From Acinetobacter sp. LoGeW2-3 (lineage in GTDB: Bacteria > Pseudomonadota > Gammaproteobacteria > Pseudomonadales > Moraxellaceae), in contig NZ_CP024011.1 in NCBI RefSeq assembly GCF_002688565.1, positions 2,046,001 to 2,110,000 on the forward strand: 64,000 bases of DNA. The letters run 5' to 3'. The notes under the pieces are model-generated. The model was not told the origin of the DNA and searched no databases. It saw only the letters and a program-made list of their open reading frames with translations. Of the stretch, positions 27,624 to 38,348 are shown one piece after another (the stretch's first letter is position 1; each line of letters begins with the position of its first letter). Made by a program: the position numbers and the translations under genes.

Positions 27624-28589
27624 ATGGCGACCGCAGATCATGAAGTTGTGCAGCTGTTTCAGCAGAAGCTGCATCCACTTGCTGGAAAACTGGTAGAGAT
27701 GCTTAATGAGCATTATTCTCATCAGACTGAACGCCGTGGTTGTGGCTATACTCAGGCCACACGTGTACTCGCAGAATATATCAATACTGTACGCGAATCG
27801 CAGGAATTTCAGGATCTCAAATTATTTGATGACTTTAATCACAAAGCACTGAAATCTATTCTAGATCAGCAGGGTTTGTATGATCTGCAACTGAATTCTT
27901 GGCGCAATCTGGATTTGAATATTCAGCTCAATCAGTTTATCAGCACCGCTGTAGATAGCGATTTCAAGCAATGTGTAATGCAAGTTCAAGAACAGCAAAA
28001 GGTTCTACGTAGTATTCAAGAGCAGGCACAACTGGAAGAAAGCAAGCTGCTTTGTGCCATGATTGAAGATGTGATCTTGCCAAAGACAGCAGTTGATACG
28101 GACTTGGTAGAGCTACGCAAAACTGTAGAGAAGCCAAAAGTTGGTTCATGTCCAATGGCGGAAAATTTCTTTTTGAAAATTGCCCACCATCGGGTGCTGC
28201 GTGGCGGCGAGATTAATATTTTTGTGGATCATCAGAATCGCCCATTACTTCTCGAAAAATTGAATATGGGCGATAACCATTCCTGTATCAGTCTGGTGCC
28301 GCTATTGATGAATGGTGTGCGTCTGCCAGCGGGTTCCTTGTTTTCGGTGGATTATGACCGTGACACCATACAGAACAAACAGCCGAACAAGAAGTATAAG
28401 GGCTTTGTGATCCCTTATGATGAGATTGCGGGATTCTGGTTCCTGCGTCTGACCACACTGGCTGTGTCACCGCAGAATCGTAAGCGTGCTTTCAGTACCC
28501 ATTTTCAGCAGCAAGTGGACAATGGTTTGTACAGTCCAGGTACGACTGAGCTGCAACAATTGTTCGACGTCGCGCAAGCACAGCTCTAA
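27624..28589 (+). CDS. Conserved hypothetical cytosolic protein
   Basis: A 321-residue protein I cannot name. It has no signal peptide or membrane segment. The N-terminal 200 residues look helical, with a long Gln/Glu-rich stretch (VMQVQEQQKVLRSIQEQAQ), and the C-terminal part has a mixed pattern with GGEINIFVDHQNRPLLLEKL and a basic KQPNKKYKG loop. GGGGGA three bases before ATG supports the start. It lies 11 bp before the deacetylase gene and probably shares its transcript. Confidence 0.7.
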   Translation: MATADHEVVQLFQQKLHPLAGKLVEMLNEHYSHQTERRGCGYTQATRVLAEYINTVRESQEFQDLKLFDDFNHKALKSILDQQGLYDLQLNSWRNLDLNIQLNQFISTAVDSDFKQCVMQVQEQQKVLRSIQEQAQLEESKLLCAMIEDVILPKTAVDTDLVELRKTVEKPKVGSCPMAENFFLKIAHHRVLRGGEINIFVDHQNRPLLLEKLNMGDNHSCISLVPLLMNGVRLPAGSLFSVDYDRDTIQNKQPNKKYKGFVIPYDEIAGFWFLRLTTLAVSPQNRKRAFSTHFQQQVDNGLYSPGTTELQQLFDVAQAQL

Positions 28590-28600
28590 GGCCATTTCAT

Positions 28601-29470
28601 ATGCTTGATGTTTGTTATTCGCCTGACTATTTTGCGCATACGCATACCAATAGCATGGAAAAACTCGCCGCAGTGGCTGAGGCATTGAAGTCTTGGTCGA
28701 GCATCCATTTCCATGAACCTGAAGATTTGGATCTGGACCTGCTCAAGCAATTGCATGATCCGAACTATGTAGAGGCATTTCTGACTGGAACGCCTGAAAA
28801 ACTGGCTACCTTTGCTGGTTTTAAGCCGTGGAATGAACAGCTTCGGAATGCGGTACTGAAAATTAATTCAGGTCAGATTTTGGCAGCTGAACTGGCCTGG
28901 CAGCATGGTATCTCCGCTAATATTGCTCAAGGCTTTCATCATGCAGTTTATGAATATGGTGGTGCTTTTTGTACCTTGAATGGTTTGGCTTTGGTGGCGC
29001 AAAAGTTTTCAGATAAGCGTATCTTTGTGCTGGATTGTGACCAGCATGGGGGGAATGGCACAGCAGAATTTACCCGCCGTCTGGATAACCTGTTTAGCTT
29101 TAGTATTTTTGGTTTGCCTTTTGGCTGTCCAAGCTATGAACGTGCAGTGACACGGCATATTCATAAGGATCAAGGTAATTTTAATGAATACAGCCAAGCG
29201 ATTCATGAAGGCTTTGAACAGGCCTTGGCTTGGAAAGCTGATCTGATTATTTACCAGGCGGGGATGGATTGCCATCAAGATGATCCTTTTGGATCTTCCT
29301 GGCTGACCACTGAATTGCTGCAACAGCGTGAAGAGCTAGTATTTAGTCTGGCTAAAAAGCATCACATTCCCATGATGTTCGTATTGGCAGGTGGCTATCA
29401 AAACTTGGAGCAGTTGGTTCAGATTCACCTGAAAACTTTTGAAGCTGCGGTAAAAATTTATAGCACATAA
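28601..29470 (+). CDS. Histone deacetylase-family hydrolase
   Basis: A 289-residue arginase/HDAC-fold zinc amidohydrolase. The active-site FHHA (residues 112-115), the zinc ligands in DCDQHGGNGT (D145 or D147, H149) and GMDCHQDDP (D223, D228 region), and LAGGY near the end match the class of bacterial acetylpolyamine/acetoin-utilisation-type deacetylases. It is shorter than most but complete in catalytic residues. It probably removes an acyl group from a polyamine or protein lysine; the target is unknown. Confidence 0.88.
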   Translation: MLDVCYSPDYFAHTHTNSMEKLAAVAEALKSWSSIHFHEPEDLDLDLLKQLHDPNYVEAFLTGTPEKLATFAGFKPWNEQLRNAVLKINSGQILAAELAWQHGISANIAQGFHHAVYEYGGAFCTLNGLALVAQKFSDKRIFVLDCDQHGGNGTAEFTRRLDNLFSFSIFGLPFGCPSYERAVTRHIHKDQGNFNEYSQAIHEGFEQALAWKADLIIYQAGMDCHQDDPFGSSWLTTELLQQREELVFSLAKKHHIPMMFVLAGGYQNLEQLVQIHLKTFEAAVKIYST

Positions 29471-29502
29471 AAAACCGGATCTGATGATCCGGTTTTTTAT
29501 GA
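29466..29502. terminator. Bidirectional terminator between deacetylase gene and nadB
   Basis: AAAAAACCGGATC-TGAT-GATCCGGTTTTTT is an almost perfect stem between convergent genes. Confidence 0.92.
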
Positions 29503-29510
29503 TTCAATGC

Positions 29511-31148
29511 TTAAACTTCAGCAGTATTGACCAAAGGTTGTTCTACTTCAAAGCTTGGTGGAATCAAGACAGTTTTACGCAACTCTGGTAGTAGGTCTGG
29601 ATAGTCTAAGGTAAAGTGCAGACCGCGGGATTCCTTACGCTGCATAGCACAACGCACAATCATCTCTGATACTAGTACTAGATTACGCAGTTCAATCAGG
29701 TTTTTACTAACCTGATAATCTTGATAATACTCGGTGATTTCTTTTTTTAGCATCTCGATGCGGTGCAGGGCACGTTCCAGACGCTTGGTGGTACGCACGA
29801 TACCGACATAATTCCACATGGTCTGACGCAGCTCATCCCAGTTTTGCAGAATGACGACATCTTCGTCCGGATTGGTGACCTGCGAATCATCCCAGGCAGG
29901 TACTTCAGAAGCAGCTTGCTCATCTTTAAAGTTTTCCTGAATATGCTTGGCCGCACTCATGCCATAAACAAAGCATTCTAAAAGTGAGTTACTGGCCATA
30001 CGGTTAGCACCATGCAAACCGGTATAAGAAGTTTCACCAATCGCATAAAGACCCGCAATATCGGTCTGACTGTTTTCATCTACAACCACACCACCACAGG
30101 TATAGTGTGCTGCTGGAACCACCGGAATCATTTCCTTGGTGATATCGATGCCCAGTTCAAGCAGACGTGCATACAGGGTTGGGAAGTGCTCTTTGACAAA
30201 GGCTTCATTTTTGTGAGTGATGTCCAGCCAGACATGACGGATACCGAGACGTTTAATCTCATAGTCAATCGCACGCGCCACGATATCACGTGGTGCCAGT
30301 TCTGCACGTTCATCAAAACGCAGCATGAAACGTTCACCATCCGGTAAACGTAAGTATGCACCTTCACCACGCATGGCTTCAGTAATCAGGAAGGAACGTG
30401 CTTGTGGGTGATACAAACAGGTTGGGTGGAACTGGTTAAATTCCATATTGGCTACGCGACAGCCCGCACGATAAGCCATGGCAATCCCATCACCTGTCGC
30501 GATATCTGGATTGGAGGTATATAGATAAGCTTTCATCGCACCGCCACAGGCAAGGGCTGTAAATGGTGCCAGAAAAGTATGCACCTGTTCGGTTTTTTCA
30601 TCTAAGGCATATAAACCGAGTGCACGGTTTTCGCCGGCATGACCAAGTTTTTTCGAGCAGATCAGGTCAATGGCAATATAATTTTCAAAAATATGAATAT
30701 TCTGCTTTTCTTGAGCACGCTGTACCAACGTAGTTGAGATTGCGCGTCCTGTAGCATCGGCTGCATGAATAATACGACGTTGAGAGTGACCACCTTCACG
30801 GGTCAAATGCAATTGTTCCTGTTCATCCAGAGTGAACTGCACCCCATGCTTGAGCAGGAAATCGACCGAAGGCTTGCCGCCTTCAACAGTCTGCTTGACC
30901 GCCTCCATTTCACATAGCTGCGCCCCAGCTACCATGGTGTCATCAATATGTTGTTCAAGAGAATCTGTTTCATCAAGTACCGCTGCCACACCCCCTTGGG
31001 CATAAAAAGTACTTGCATCCGTAAGCGTTGATTTGGCTAAAACCGCAATATTAAAATGTTCTGGTAGAGATAAGGCTAAACTTAAACCGGCGCCGCCGCT
31101 GCCCACAATAATCACATCAAAATGATGTGTCGTGTGTAAATTAGACAT
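29511..31148 (-). CDS. nadB: L-aspartate oxidase
   Basis: A 545-residue flavoenzyme making iminoaspartate from aspartate, the first step of de novo NAD synthesis. [14 protein letters not shown] near residue 14 binds FAD, and the succinate dehydrogenase/fumarate reductase-type blocks include [30 protein letters not shown] and [12 protein letters not shown]. The helical C-terminal domain ends near residue 530. No nadA or nadC is in the window. Confidence 0.96.
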   Translation of the reverse strand: MSNLHTTHHFDVIIVGSGGAGLSLALSLPEHFNIAVLAKSTLTDASTFYAQGGVAAVLDETDSLEQHIDDTMVAGAQLCEMEAVKQTVEGGKPSVDFLLKHGVQFTLDEQEQLHLTREGGHSQRRIIHAADATGRAISTTLVQRAQEKQNIHIFENYIAIDLICSKKLGHAGENRALGLYALDEKTEQVHTFLAPFTALACGGAMKAYLYTSNPDIATGDGIAMAYRAGCRVANMEFNQFHPTCLYHPQARSFLITEAMRGEGAYLRLPDGERFMLRFDERAELAPRDIVARAIDYEIKRLGIRHVWLDITHKNEAFVKEHFPTLYARLLELGIDITKEMIPVVPAAHYTCGGVVVDENSQTDIAGLYAIGETSYTGLHGANRMASNSLLECFVYGMSAAKHIQENFKDEQAASEVPAWDDSQVTNPDEDVVILQNWDELRQTMWNYVGIVRTTKRLERALHRIEMLKKEITEYYQDYQVSKNLIELRNLVLVSEMIVRCAMQRKESRGLHFTLDYPDLLPELRKTVLIPPSFEVEQPLVNTAEV

Positions 31149-31383
31149 GACAATTCAGCTAACTGAAAAAAGTTCGGTTATCACAGCGCTTTTTTGTACA
31201 AAAGGCAAGCATTTATCTGCTCATAAATTTATGAAAAAAAGTAATGAAAGCTAAAACTTAAAGACCTTTTAAAAGGCATAATGCCCATACTTAAAATAAG
31301 AACATTTTGTTACTTAAAAATTGTATCGTTTGTGATAAAACTTTTTTAAAAAAGATTTATCAATCATTTGAGTGAATAAATAT

Positions 31384-32769
31384 ATGAAAATCTTGGATGT
31401 TAAACATGGAATATTTGCAGCAACATTGACGATGACTGCATTGCAGGCGGGGGCAGCCACTCCAGTTGATTTTTCAAATCTGGTTGCACAAGTCAGCCCG
31501 GCAGTGGTCAGTGTCAATGTTGTTAAAAAGATGTCCGAAGAAGAACTCTTACAACAACAAATTCCAGATATTTTGCGCCGTTTCTTCGGTAATCAGGTGG
31601 TGATTCCTCAACCTCGCGCACCTCAGGAAAAGACGGGTTATGGCAGTGCCTTCTTTATCAGTAAAGATGGTTATCTGCTAACCAACCATCATGTCATTGA
31701 AAACGCGTCCAAGGTAACCATTACCTTAAATGACCGTCGTGAGATTGATGCGACTGTGGTTGGTAGTGATGAACGTACTGATGTGGCTTTACTGAAAGTG
31801 ACAGGAGCCGGTTTCCCAGAATTACGTACGGGTGATGTGGAGCGTTTACGTGTCGGTGAGCCTGTACTTGCCATTGGTTCTCCATTTGGTTTTGACTATT
31901 CAGCTTCTGCCGGGATTGTCAGTGCCAAGATGCGGAACATGATGGGGGAAACAGCAGTACCTTTCATCCAGACTGACGTGGCACTCAACCCAGGTAACTC
32001 TGGTGGGCCATTGTTCAACCAGCATGGTGAAGTGGTCGGGGTGAACTCACGTATTTTTAGTGGTACTGGCGGTTATATGGGTCTATCGTTCTCTATTCCA
32101 ATTGATGTAGCGATGGAAGTGGCAGACCAATTGAAACGCAATGGTAAAGTCACCCGTTCTTATCTGGGCGTAAGTCTGCAGGATATTGACCGCAACCTGG
32201 CAGAATCTTACAAGTTGTCTAAGCCGGAAGGTTCGCTAGTAACCCAGATTGCACCAAACTCACCAGCGGCTAAAGCTGGCTTACAGGCAGGGGATGTAAT
32301 TCTTAAATATAACGGCACCAATATTTCCCGTACCAGCGAGTTACTGAACTATCTCAACCGTTCTGCACCAAAACAGCAGATCCAGCTAGAAGTACTACGT
32401 GATGATAAGCGCCGTAATATCAATGCGACTTTAAGTACAGCGCCAGATGATACGCCAGCGAATGCCAGCAATCAGGCGCAACCGAATAAGGGACCAGTGA
32501 TTGGAGTAACGATCCGTAATCTAACACCGAATGAAATGAGTAGTCTGGATATCAAAGGTGGCGTGGTGATTCAGGATGTCCGTCCTGGTGGAATCGCAGC
32601 ACAGGCCCGTATTATGCCAAATGATGTGGTGACTAATATTAATGGCAAGACTGTTTTGAATAGCAACCAGTTTGTGGAAACTGTATCTGAATTGAATAAA
32701 GGCAGCGTGGCGCGGGTAACGCTGATCCGTCAAGGACAGCGCGTCATCGTGGGTATGCGCGTCTCGTAA
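31384..32769 (+). CDS. Periplasmic Deg-family serine protease with two PDZ domains
   Basis: A 461-residue Do/MucD-type protease-chaperone for misfolded envelope proteins. The signal peptide MKILDVKHGIFAATLTMTAL is cleaved near AGA-AT. The triad is H103 (TNHHVIENA), D133 (RTDVALLKV) and S206 (NPGNSGGPL). PDZ1 covers about 255-345 (SYLGVSLQDI) and PDZ2 about 365-455 (GPVIGVTIRNL). A GTG at 31372 could be an alternative start. MucD or DegP is the closest match; I do not choose between them. Confidence 0.92.
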   Translation: MKILDVKHGIFAATLTMTALQAGAATPVDFSNLVAQVSPAVVSVNVVKKMSEEELLQQQIPDILRRFFGNQVVIPQPRAPQEKTGYGSAFFISKDGYLLTNHHVIENASKVTITLNDRREIDATVVGSDERTDVALLKVTGAGFPELRTGDVERLRVGEPVLAIGSPFGFDYSASAGIVSAKMRNMMGETAVPFIQTDVALNPGNSGGPLFNQHGEVVGVNSRIFSGTGGYMGLSFSIPIDVAMEVADQLKRNGKVTRSYLGVSLQDIDRNLAESYKLSKPEGSLVTQIAPNSPAAKAGLQAGDVILKYNGTNISRTSELLNYLNRSAPKQQIQLEVLRDDKRRNINATLSTAPDDTPANASNQAQPNKGPVIGVTIRNLTPNEMSSLDIKGGVVIQDVRPGGIAAQARIMPNDVVTNINGKTVLNSNQFVETVSELNKGSVARVTLIRQGQRVIVGMRVS

Positions 32770-32783
32770 ACGTATCTTCATGT

Positions 32784-32815
32784 GAAAAAACCGTCTGTAC
32801 TCAGGCGGTTTTTTA
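32784..32815 (+). terminator. Terminator of the Deg protease gene
   Basis: AAAAAACCGTCTG-TACT-CAGGCGGTTTTTT, one G-U pair. Confidence 0.9.
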
Positions 32816-32889
32816 ATATTTGGCAATTTACCCTACGAATAAATTCTGTAGACTCTAAGGCGCTAAATGATCTAAAGGATAAGAGACGC

Positions 32890-33345
32890 GTGAAGGGTAT
32901 TTTTGACCTAAAGTTAACGGTAAAACCAGAACATATTGATATTTTAGGACATGTAAATAACGTAGTTTACGTGCAGTGGATGCAGGATGTGGCAACCGCA
33001 CACATCGAACGGATCGGTTTGGGTCTACAGCAATATCTGGAACTGAAACATGCCATGGTTGCAGTAGAGCATCATGTGCAGTATCGCAAAGCTGCATTTG
33101 AAGGGGATGAACTGATTCTGCGTACCTGGCTGAATGACATCAATGCGCTTTATTCATTTCGTCAATATGCATTCTATCGTCCAGCTGATCAGACACTGTT
33201 ATTCACTGGAAGTACGCAATGGGCCTGTGTGGAGATTGCCACTGGTCGTCTGAAGCGGATGTCGCCGACATTTACTCAGGCCTCTCAACCCTTAACAGCA
33301 GATATCAATCCTTTGGATTTTAGTCAGTTGTATCTGGCAGATTAA
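32890..33345 (+). CDS. 4-hydroxybenzoyl-CoA thioesterase-like hotdog protein (YbgC/FadM type)
   Basis: A 151-residue hotdog thioesterase. DILGHVNNVVYVQWMQD near residue 19 is the signature, where the Asp and the HVNN segment form the active site. An open frame reaches back to 32782, but that runs through the previous terminator, so GTG 32890 is the more likely start; the upstream sequence AAGGATAAGAGA is a modest ribosome site. Members hydrolyse acyl-CoA thioesters. Confidence 0.85.
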   Translation: MKGIFDLKLTVKPEHIDILGHVNNVVYVQWMQDVATAHIERIGLGLQQYLELKHAMVAVEHHVQYRKAAFEGDELILRTWLNDINALYSFRQYAFYRPADQTLLFTGSTQWACVEIATGRLKRMSPTFTQASQPLTADINPLDFSQLYLAD

Positions 33346-33488
33346 ATATCAGCGTTGGAGCTGATTTGTTTGGATATCTGGATAAATTGCTCTGATCTTG
33401 GCAGAACATGAATAGAGTGCTTTCATCACAGGCTGACTAGTAGATTGCGCCTGGAAAATATAATTCTTTTTCTGTAACTGCATTCTGC

Positions 33489-33494
33489 TATAAT
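33489..33494 (+). promoter_or_regulatory. Candidate -10 box for the lepA cluster
   Basis: A perfect TATAAT lies 77 bp before the lepA start; the -35 region is weak (T-rich). Confidence 0.5.
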
Positions 33495-33570
33495 CCTCGG
33501 CAATTTCTATTCGGCTTTTGTTGTGCAATCCCTTTATATTGCATGGCGCGTTTTTTTCTCAAGGTAGCCC

Positions 33571-35388
33571 ATGGCGCAAGCTAAAAAATCTGTTGATATT
33601 AAAAACATTCGTAACTTCTCGATTATTGCGCATATTGACCACGGTAAATCGACCTTGGCGGATCGATTCATTCAAACCTGTGGTGGTTTGCAGGATCGTG
33701 AAATGCAGGCTCAAGTTCTTGATTCTATGGAACTTGAACGCGAACGTGGGATTACCATTAAAGCGGCATCGGTGACCTTGTACTATACACACCCGAATGG
33801 TCAGGAATATCAGCTAAACTTCATTGATACGCCGGGACACGTGGACTTCTCTTATGAAGTATCGCGTTCGCTTGCAGCGTGTGAAGGTGCACTACTGGTT
33901 GTAGATGCAGCACAGGGTGTGGAAGCACAGTCTGTTGCCAACTGCTATACCGCGATTGAGCAAGGCTTGGAAGTACTGCCAGTTCTGAACAAGATCGACT
34001 TGCCACAGGCTGAACCTGAACGTGTAATTCAGGAAATTGAAGACATTATTGGTATTGAAGCAACTGAAGCACCGACCTGTTCTGCAAAAACAGGCTTAGG
34101 TATTGAAGGTGTGCTTGAAACGCTGGTGAATGTGATTCCTGCGCCAACTGGTGATCGCGATGCACCACTGCAAGCATTGATTATCGACTCATGGTTCGAT
34201 AATTACCTCGGCGTAGTGTCTCTGGTTCGTGTGAAACAGGGTCGTGTGCGTAAAGGCGATAAAATGTTGATGAAATCAACAGGCCAAACACACATTATCA
34301 CTTCAGTCGGTATCTTTAATCCAAAACATACTGAAACCGATATTCTTGAAGCGGGTGAAGTTGGCTTTGTGATTGCGGGTATTAAAGACATCTTTGGTGC
34401 GCCAGTCGGTGATACAATCACATTAGCCTCAACCCCTGATGTTGAAGTATTGCCAGGTTTCAAAAAGGTAAAACCACAGGTTTATGCGGGTCTATTCCCG
34501 ATTGATGCCAGTGACTTTGAACCGTTCCGTGAAGCGCTGCACAAATTACAGATTAACGACTCTGCTTTGTTCTTTGAACCTGAAAGTTCGGATGCACTGG
34601 GCTTTGGTTTCCGTTGTGGTTTCCTGGGTATGCTGCACATGGAGATCGTACAAGAGCGTTTAGAGCGTGAATATGATCTGGATCTGATTTCATCTGCACC
34701 GACTGTAATTTATGAAGCGGTGATGAAAAATGGTCAAACAATCTACGTCGATAGCCCGTCAAAAATGCCTGATGGTTCAACTGTAGAAGACCTGCGTGAG
34801 CCGATTGCAGAATGTCATATCCTGGTGCCGCAAGAATACCTGGGTAATGTCATGACCTTGTGTGTTGAGCGCCGTGGTGTGCAAAAAGACATGAAGTTCA
34901 TGGCGAACCAGGTGTCGATTACTTTTGAAATTCCAATGGCTGAAGTGGTCATGGACTTCTTTGACAAGTTGAAGTCTTGCTCACGTGGTTTTGCATCACT
35001 GGACTATAACTTTGTCCGTTTTGAAAGCTCATCATTAGTTAAAGTTGATGTCCTGATCAATGGTGAAAAAGTGGATGCTTTGGCGATGATCTGTCACCGT
35101 CAGGATGCACGTCACCGTGGTATTGCATTGGTTGAGAAGATGAAAGATCTGATTCCACGTCAGATGTTTGATGTGGCGATTCAGGCAGCTATCGGTGCGC
35201 AAATTATTGCCCGTTCTACTGTAAAAGCGATGCGTAAAAACGTATTAGCAAAATGTTATGGTGGTGACGTGTCACGTAAGAAGAAACTTCTTGCGAAACA
35301 GAAAGAAGGTAAGAAACGTATGAAACAGGTGGGTAGTGTTGAAATCCCACAAGAAGCGTTCTTAGCAGTATTAAAAGTCGAACGCTAA
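33571..35388 (+). CDS. lepA: Elongation factor 4 (LepA)
   Basis: A 605-residue ribosome-associated GTPase that back-translocates or remodels stalled ribosomes. The G1 motif is [13 protein letters not shown] near residue 17, [12 protein letters not shown] is G3, and NKIDLPQA is G4. The C-terminal domain ends with the basic stretch [19 protein letters not shown]. It opens the lepA-lepB-rnc-era-recO-pdxJ cluster. Confidence 0.97.
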   Translation: MAQAKKSVDIKNIRNFSIIAHIDHGKSTLADRFIQTCGGLQDREMQAQVLDSMELERERGITIKAASVTLYYTHPNGQEYQLNFIDTPGHVDFSYEVSRSLAACEGALLVVDAAQGVEAQSVANCYTAIEQGLEVLPVLNKIDLPQAEPERVIQEIEDIIGIEATEAPTCSAKTGLGIEGVLETLVNVIPAPTGDRDAPLQALIIDSWFDNYLGVVSLVRVKQGRVRKGDKMLMKSTGQTHIITSVGIFNPKHTETDILEAGEVGFVIAGIKDIFGAPVGDTITLASTPDVEVLPGFKKVKPQVYAGLFPIDASDFEPFREALHKLQINDSALFFEPESSDALGFGFRCGFLGMLHMEIVQERLEREYDLDLISSAPTVIYEAVMKNGQTIYVDSPSKMPDGSTVEDLREPIAECHILVPQEYLGNVMTLCVERRGVQKDMKFMANQVSITFEIPMAEVVMDFFDKLKSCSRGFASLDYNFVRFESSSLVKVDVLINGEKVDALAMICHRQDARHRGIALVEKMKDLIPRQMFDVAIQAAIGAQIIARSTVKAMRKNVLAKCYGGDVSRKKKLLAKQKEGKKRMKQVGSVEIPQEAFLAVLKVER

Positions 35389-35406
35389 TATAAGGATAAT
35401 AAGCTC

Positions 35407-36234
35407 ATGGATTTTGATTTTAATTTGATTCTTGTTCCTGCTACGCTGTTTTTTATTGCAGTCTGGCTGCTTGATAAGTTTGTCCTGAAACAACGACAGA
35501 CCCAAGGCAAGGGCAATGAAAATTTTATCATTACCTGGGCTTATGACTTCTGGCCAGTGCTGACTGTTGTGCTGGTGTTGCGTTCATTTTTGTATGAACC
35601 TTTTAATATTCCATCTGATTCCATGGTGCCAACTTTGGAAACAGGTGACTTCATTCTGGTAAATAAATTCGACTACGGTGTGCGTCTCCCAATCGTCAAT
35701 AGCAAGATTATTGATACTGGCAGGCCAGAACGTGGTGAAGTTGCGGTCTTCCGTTATCCGCCACAACCTGGCATCAGCTATATCAAGCGTATTGTAGGTT
35801 TACCAGGGGATCATATTGTTTATGATCATGGTCAACTGATTATTAATGGTGAAAAAGTCGCTAAAGTTCCAGTGGAATTTAGCCGTGAAAAAGACCGTTT
35901 AGATACGCCTGAATCAATCTACCATAAAGAGACTTTGGGTGAACATACCTTTACCATGCGTGAGCTTGAAGGGGTGAATGTGGCTCGTCAGGCGCCATTT
36001 ATCAACTTTGTAGAAAATGGTAAATATTCAGGTGAAAATGGTTTATATTGGGAAGTAAAAGTTCCAGAAGGTCAGTATTTTGCGATGGGGGATAATCGCG
36101 ATCAGAGTGCTGACAGTCGCTTCTGGGGATTTGTTCCGGAAGAAAATTTAACCGGTCGCGCATTCTATGTCTGGATGCATAAAGAACCAGGCTTTAAATT
36201 ACCTTCGTTCAGTCGAAACGGAACAATTGATTAA
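35407..36234 (+). CDS. lepB: Signal peptidase I
   Basis: A 275-residue inner membrane protease that removes signal peptides. Two N-terminal membrane segments are at about 5-23 and 45-61. The catalytic Ser is S72 (IPSDSMVPTL) and the Lys K127 (YIKRIVGLPGD); MGDNRDQSADSR near 228 is the conserved box E. It lies 18 bp after lepA. Confidence 0.96.
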   Translation: MDFDFNLILVPATLFFIAVWLLDKFVLKQRQTQGKGNENFIITWAYDFWPVLTVVLVLRSFLYEPFNIPSDSMVPTLETGDFILVNKFDYGVRLPIVNSKIIDTGRPERGEVAVFRYPPQPGISYIKRIVGLPGDHIVYDHGQLIINGEKVAKVPVEFSREKDRLDTPESIYHKETLGEHTFTMRELEGVNVARQAPFINFVENGKYSGENGLYWEVKVPEGQYFAMGDNRDQSADSRFWGFVPEENLTGRAFYVWMHKEPGFKLPSFSRNGTID

Positions 36235-36261
36235 TTTATTGTGTCAATTGGGAAAATAAAA

Positions 36262-36633
36262 ATGAGACATCAACAAGGTGCATCGTATATTGCAATATTG
36301 TTTGCAATTATGGGGTTTGCTTTTTTGGCAAAAATCGCAATTGCGGTATGGGGACCGTATTTCGATGATCGAGTGGTGGACGGACAAATTGAGGAGTTGT
36401 TAAAAACAGCTCCTGCCAATATCACTCCAGAGAAATTTAGTTCTGACCTGTCCAAGCGTTTAGAGATGAATAATATTCGTGATTTTGATATCAAACAGAA
36501 TGTTATTCTCGACAATGCACAAGCGATGGTCGTAAGAAAAAATTATGAAGTTCGTAAGAATTTCCTAATGAATATCGATTTAGTGATGAAGTTTGAGAAA
36601 GAGTTTGATCAAAGCACAGTCAAAGCTAAATGA
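36262..36633 (+). CDS. DUF4845-type membrane protein
   Basis: A 123-residue protein with one N-terminal membrane segment (YIAILFAIMGFAFLAKIAIAV) and a periplasmic remainder. It matches the small family that sits between lepB and rnc in many beta- and gamma-proteobacteria, with the YFDDRVVDGQIEELLKT stretch. The ATG at 36262 is preceded by GGGAA; a GTG at 36241 is an alternative. Function unknown; the place next to signal peptidase suggests an accessory envelope role. It overlaps the start of rnc by 29 bases. Confidence 0.85.
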   Translation: MRHQQGASYIAILFAIMGFAFLAKIAIAVWGPYFDDRVVDGQIEELLKTAPANITPEKFSSDLSKRLEMNNIRDFDIKQNVILDNAQAMVVRKNYEVRKNFLMNIDLVMKFEKEFDQSTVKAK

Positions 36634-37303
36634 TGAACGTCTTGCCAAACGGATCGGCTATCAGTTTAAACAGGCTGATTTGCTGAAACTGGCATTGACT
36701 CATCGTTCAGTCAGTCATAAACACAACTACGAGCGCCTGGAATTTCTGGGCGATTCGCTTTTAGGGATGATCATTGCGAATTATCTCTTCACTGCTTACC
36801 CGCACGAAAATGAAGGTCGTCTAACGCGTATGCGTGCGACTTTAGTTCGTCAGGAAGCATTGGGGAAAATTGCCAATGATCTGAAACTCAGTCAGAACCT
36901 GATCCTTAGTACGGGTGAGCTGAAGTCGGGTGGACACCATCGTGAGTCTATTCTGGCAGATACAGTTGAGGCGATCATTGGTGCAATCTATGTGGATTGT
37001 GGTGATCTTAAGGTTCTAGAAGCCATTGTGTTAAAATGGTACGAGCCGTATTTAGACCATATTGAGCCGACGGATCAGTTAAAAGATCCAAAATCGCGCC
37101 TGCAAGAGTATTTACAAGCACGTAAAAAGCCTCTCCCGGTTTACGAGGTTGTAGATATTCAGGGTGATGCCCCGAACCAGCACTTCAAAGTAGAGTGTCG
37201 GGTTGAGGACTTACAAGTCTTGATAGGCGAGGGTTCAAGTCGCCGTTTCGCTGAACAAGCAGTTGCAGCGGAAATTTTAAAACTATTGGAGCATAAGTCT
37301 TAA
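36605..37303 (+). CDS. rnc: Ribonuclease III
   Basis: A 232-residue double-stranded RNA endonuclease for rRNA and mRNA processing. The signature ERLEFLGDSLLG near residue 38 holds the metal ligands, and residues 155-228 are the RNA-binding domain (DPKSRLQEYLQARKKPLP). I chose TTG at 36605, with GAGAAAGAG before it, because the resulting N-terminus (MIKAQSKLNDERLAKRIGY) aligns in length with Acinetobacter RNase III as I know it. It overlaps the upstream gene by 29 bases, so coupled translation is likely. Confidence 0.94.
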   Translation: MIKAQSKLNDERLAKRIGYQFKQADLLKLALTHRSVSHKHNYERLEFLGDSLLGMIIANYLFTAYPHENEGRLTRMRATLVRQEALGKIANDLKLSQNLILSTGELKSGGHHRESILADTVEAIIGAIYVDCGDLKVLEAIVLKWYEPYLDHIEPTDQLKDPKSRLQEYLQARKKPLPVYEVVDIQGDAPNQHFKVECRVEDLQVLIGEGSSRRFAEQAVAAEILKLLEHKS

Positions 37304-38331
37304 TGACTACTCATTCCGATCACATTGATGCTGATCACGAGTCGCCAAGCGACAACACAGACCTTATTAGTCAATTCTTTAGTGCTCAAGGCACTGAAAT
37401 CCCTTCGGACTACCGTAGTGGCTTCGTGGCTATTGTGGGCCGTCCGAACGTGGGTAAATCAACCTTGATGAACCACCTGTTGGGCCAGAAACTTTCGATT
37501 ACTTCACGTAAGCCACAAACCACACGTCACAAGATTGTAGGGATTGATTCGCGTGAAAAATCTCAGGCGGTATTTGTGGATACACCGGGGATGCACAAGA
37601 AAGAAGTACGTGCCATCAATAAAATGATGAACCGTGCAGCGCATTCTGCATTGCGTGATGTGAATTTGGTTCTATTTGTCGTAGATGCACAGAAATGGAC
37701 GCCAAATGATGAGTTGGTACTGGAAAAACTGCAAAATGCAGATATGCCAGTGATTCTGGTAATCAACAAGCTGGATACGTTTGAGAACAAGAATCAGGCA
37801 TTACCATTGATTCAAGAGCGTGCCAAGCTGATGAATTTTGCGGAAATCGTACCGGTATCTGCACTGCGTGGTGCGAATCTTGAACATCTACGTGACACGA
37901 TTGCCAAGTATCTGCCATTCCAGCCACCGCTATATTCACTGGATCAGGTCACTGACCGTTCAGAGCGTTTCCTTGCTTCTGAAATTATCCGTGAAAAAAT
38001 CATGCGTCAGCTGGGTGAAGAACTGCCATATGACTTAACTGTTCAGATCGAATCTTTTAAAACTGAAGAGCCGACCTTGAATGAAAAAACCGGTCGTATG
38101 AAAGCGGCATGTACTTATATCGATGCGACGATTTTTGTTGATCGCCCTGGCCAGAAAGCCATTGTGATTGGTGAAAAAGGTGCCAAGCTGAAAAAAATCG
38201 GCATGGACGCACGTGTCGATATGGAAAAAATGTTCGAACAGAAAATCATGCTGACGCTTTGGGTGAAAGTCAAAGGCGGCTGGTCTGATGATGAGCGAGC
38301 ACTCAAAAGTTTAGGTTATAGCGACATTTAA
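37303..38331 (+). CDS. era: GTPase Era
   Basis: A 342-residue GTPase that binds 16S rRNA and pre-30S particles. G1 is GRPNVGKST near residue 47, G3 is DTPGMH and G4 is NKLD. The KH RNA-binding domain (IVIGEKGAKLKKIG) is near residue 285. An acidic extension of about 38 residues precedes the G domain. Its start overlaps the rnc stop by one base. Confidence 0.96.
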   Translation: MTTHSDHIDADHESPSDNTDLISQFFSAQGTEIPSDYRSGFVAIVGRPNVGKSTLMNHLLGQKLSITSRKPQTTRHKIVGIDSREKSQAVFVDTPGMHKKEVRAINKMMNRAAHSALRDVNLVLFVVDAQKWTPNDELVLEKLQNADMPVILVINKLDTFENKNQALPLIQERAKLMNFAEIVPVSALRGANLEHLRDTIAKYLPFQPPLYSLDQVTDRSERFLASEIIREKIMRQLGEELPYDLTVQIESFKTEEPTLNEKTGRMKAACTYIDATIFVDRPGQKAIVIGEKGAKLKKIGMDARVDMEKMFEQKIMLTLWVKVKGGWSDDERALKSLGYSDI

Positions 38332-38348
38332 GTAGTATAGGAACGGTT

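Noticed and set aside
33348..33365. ATCAGC / GCTGAT hairpin after the thioesterase gene
   Set aside because: Short stem and a broken T run; at best a weak terminator, so not listed.
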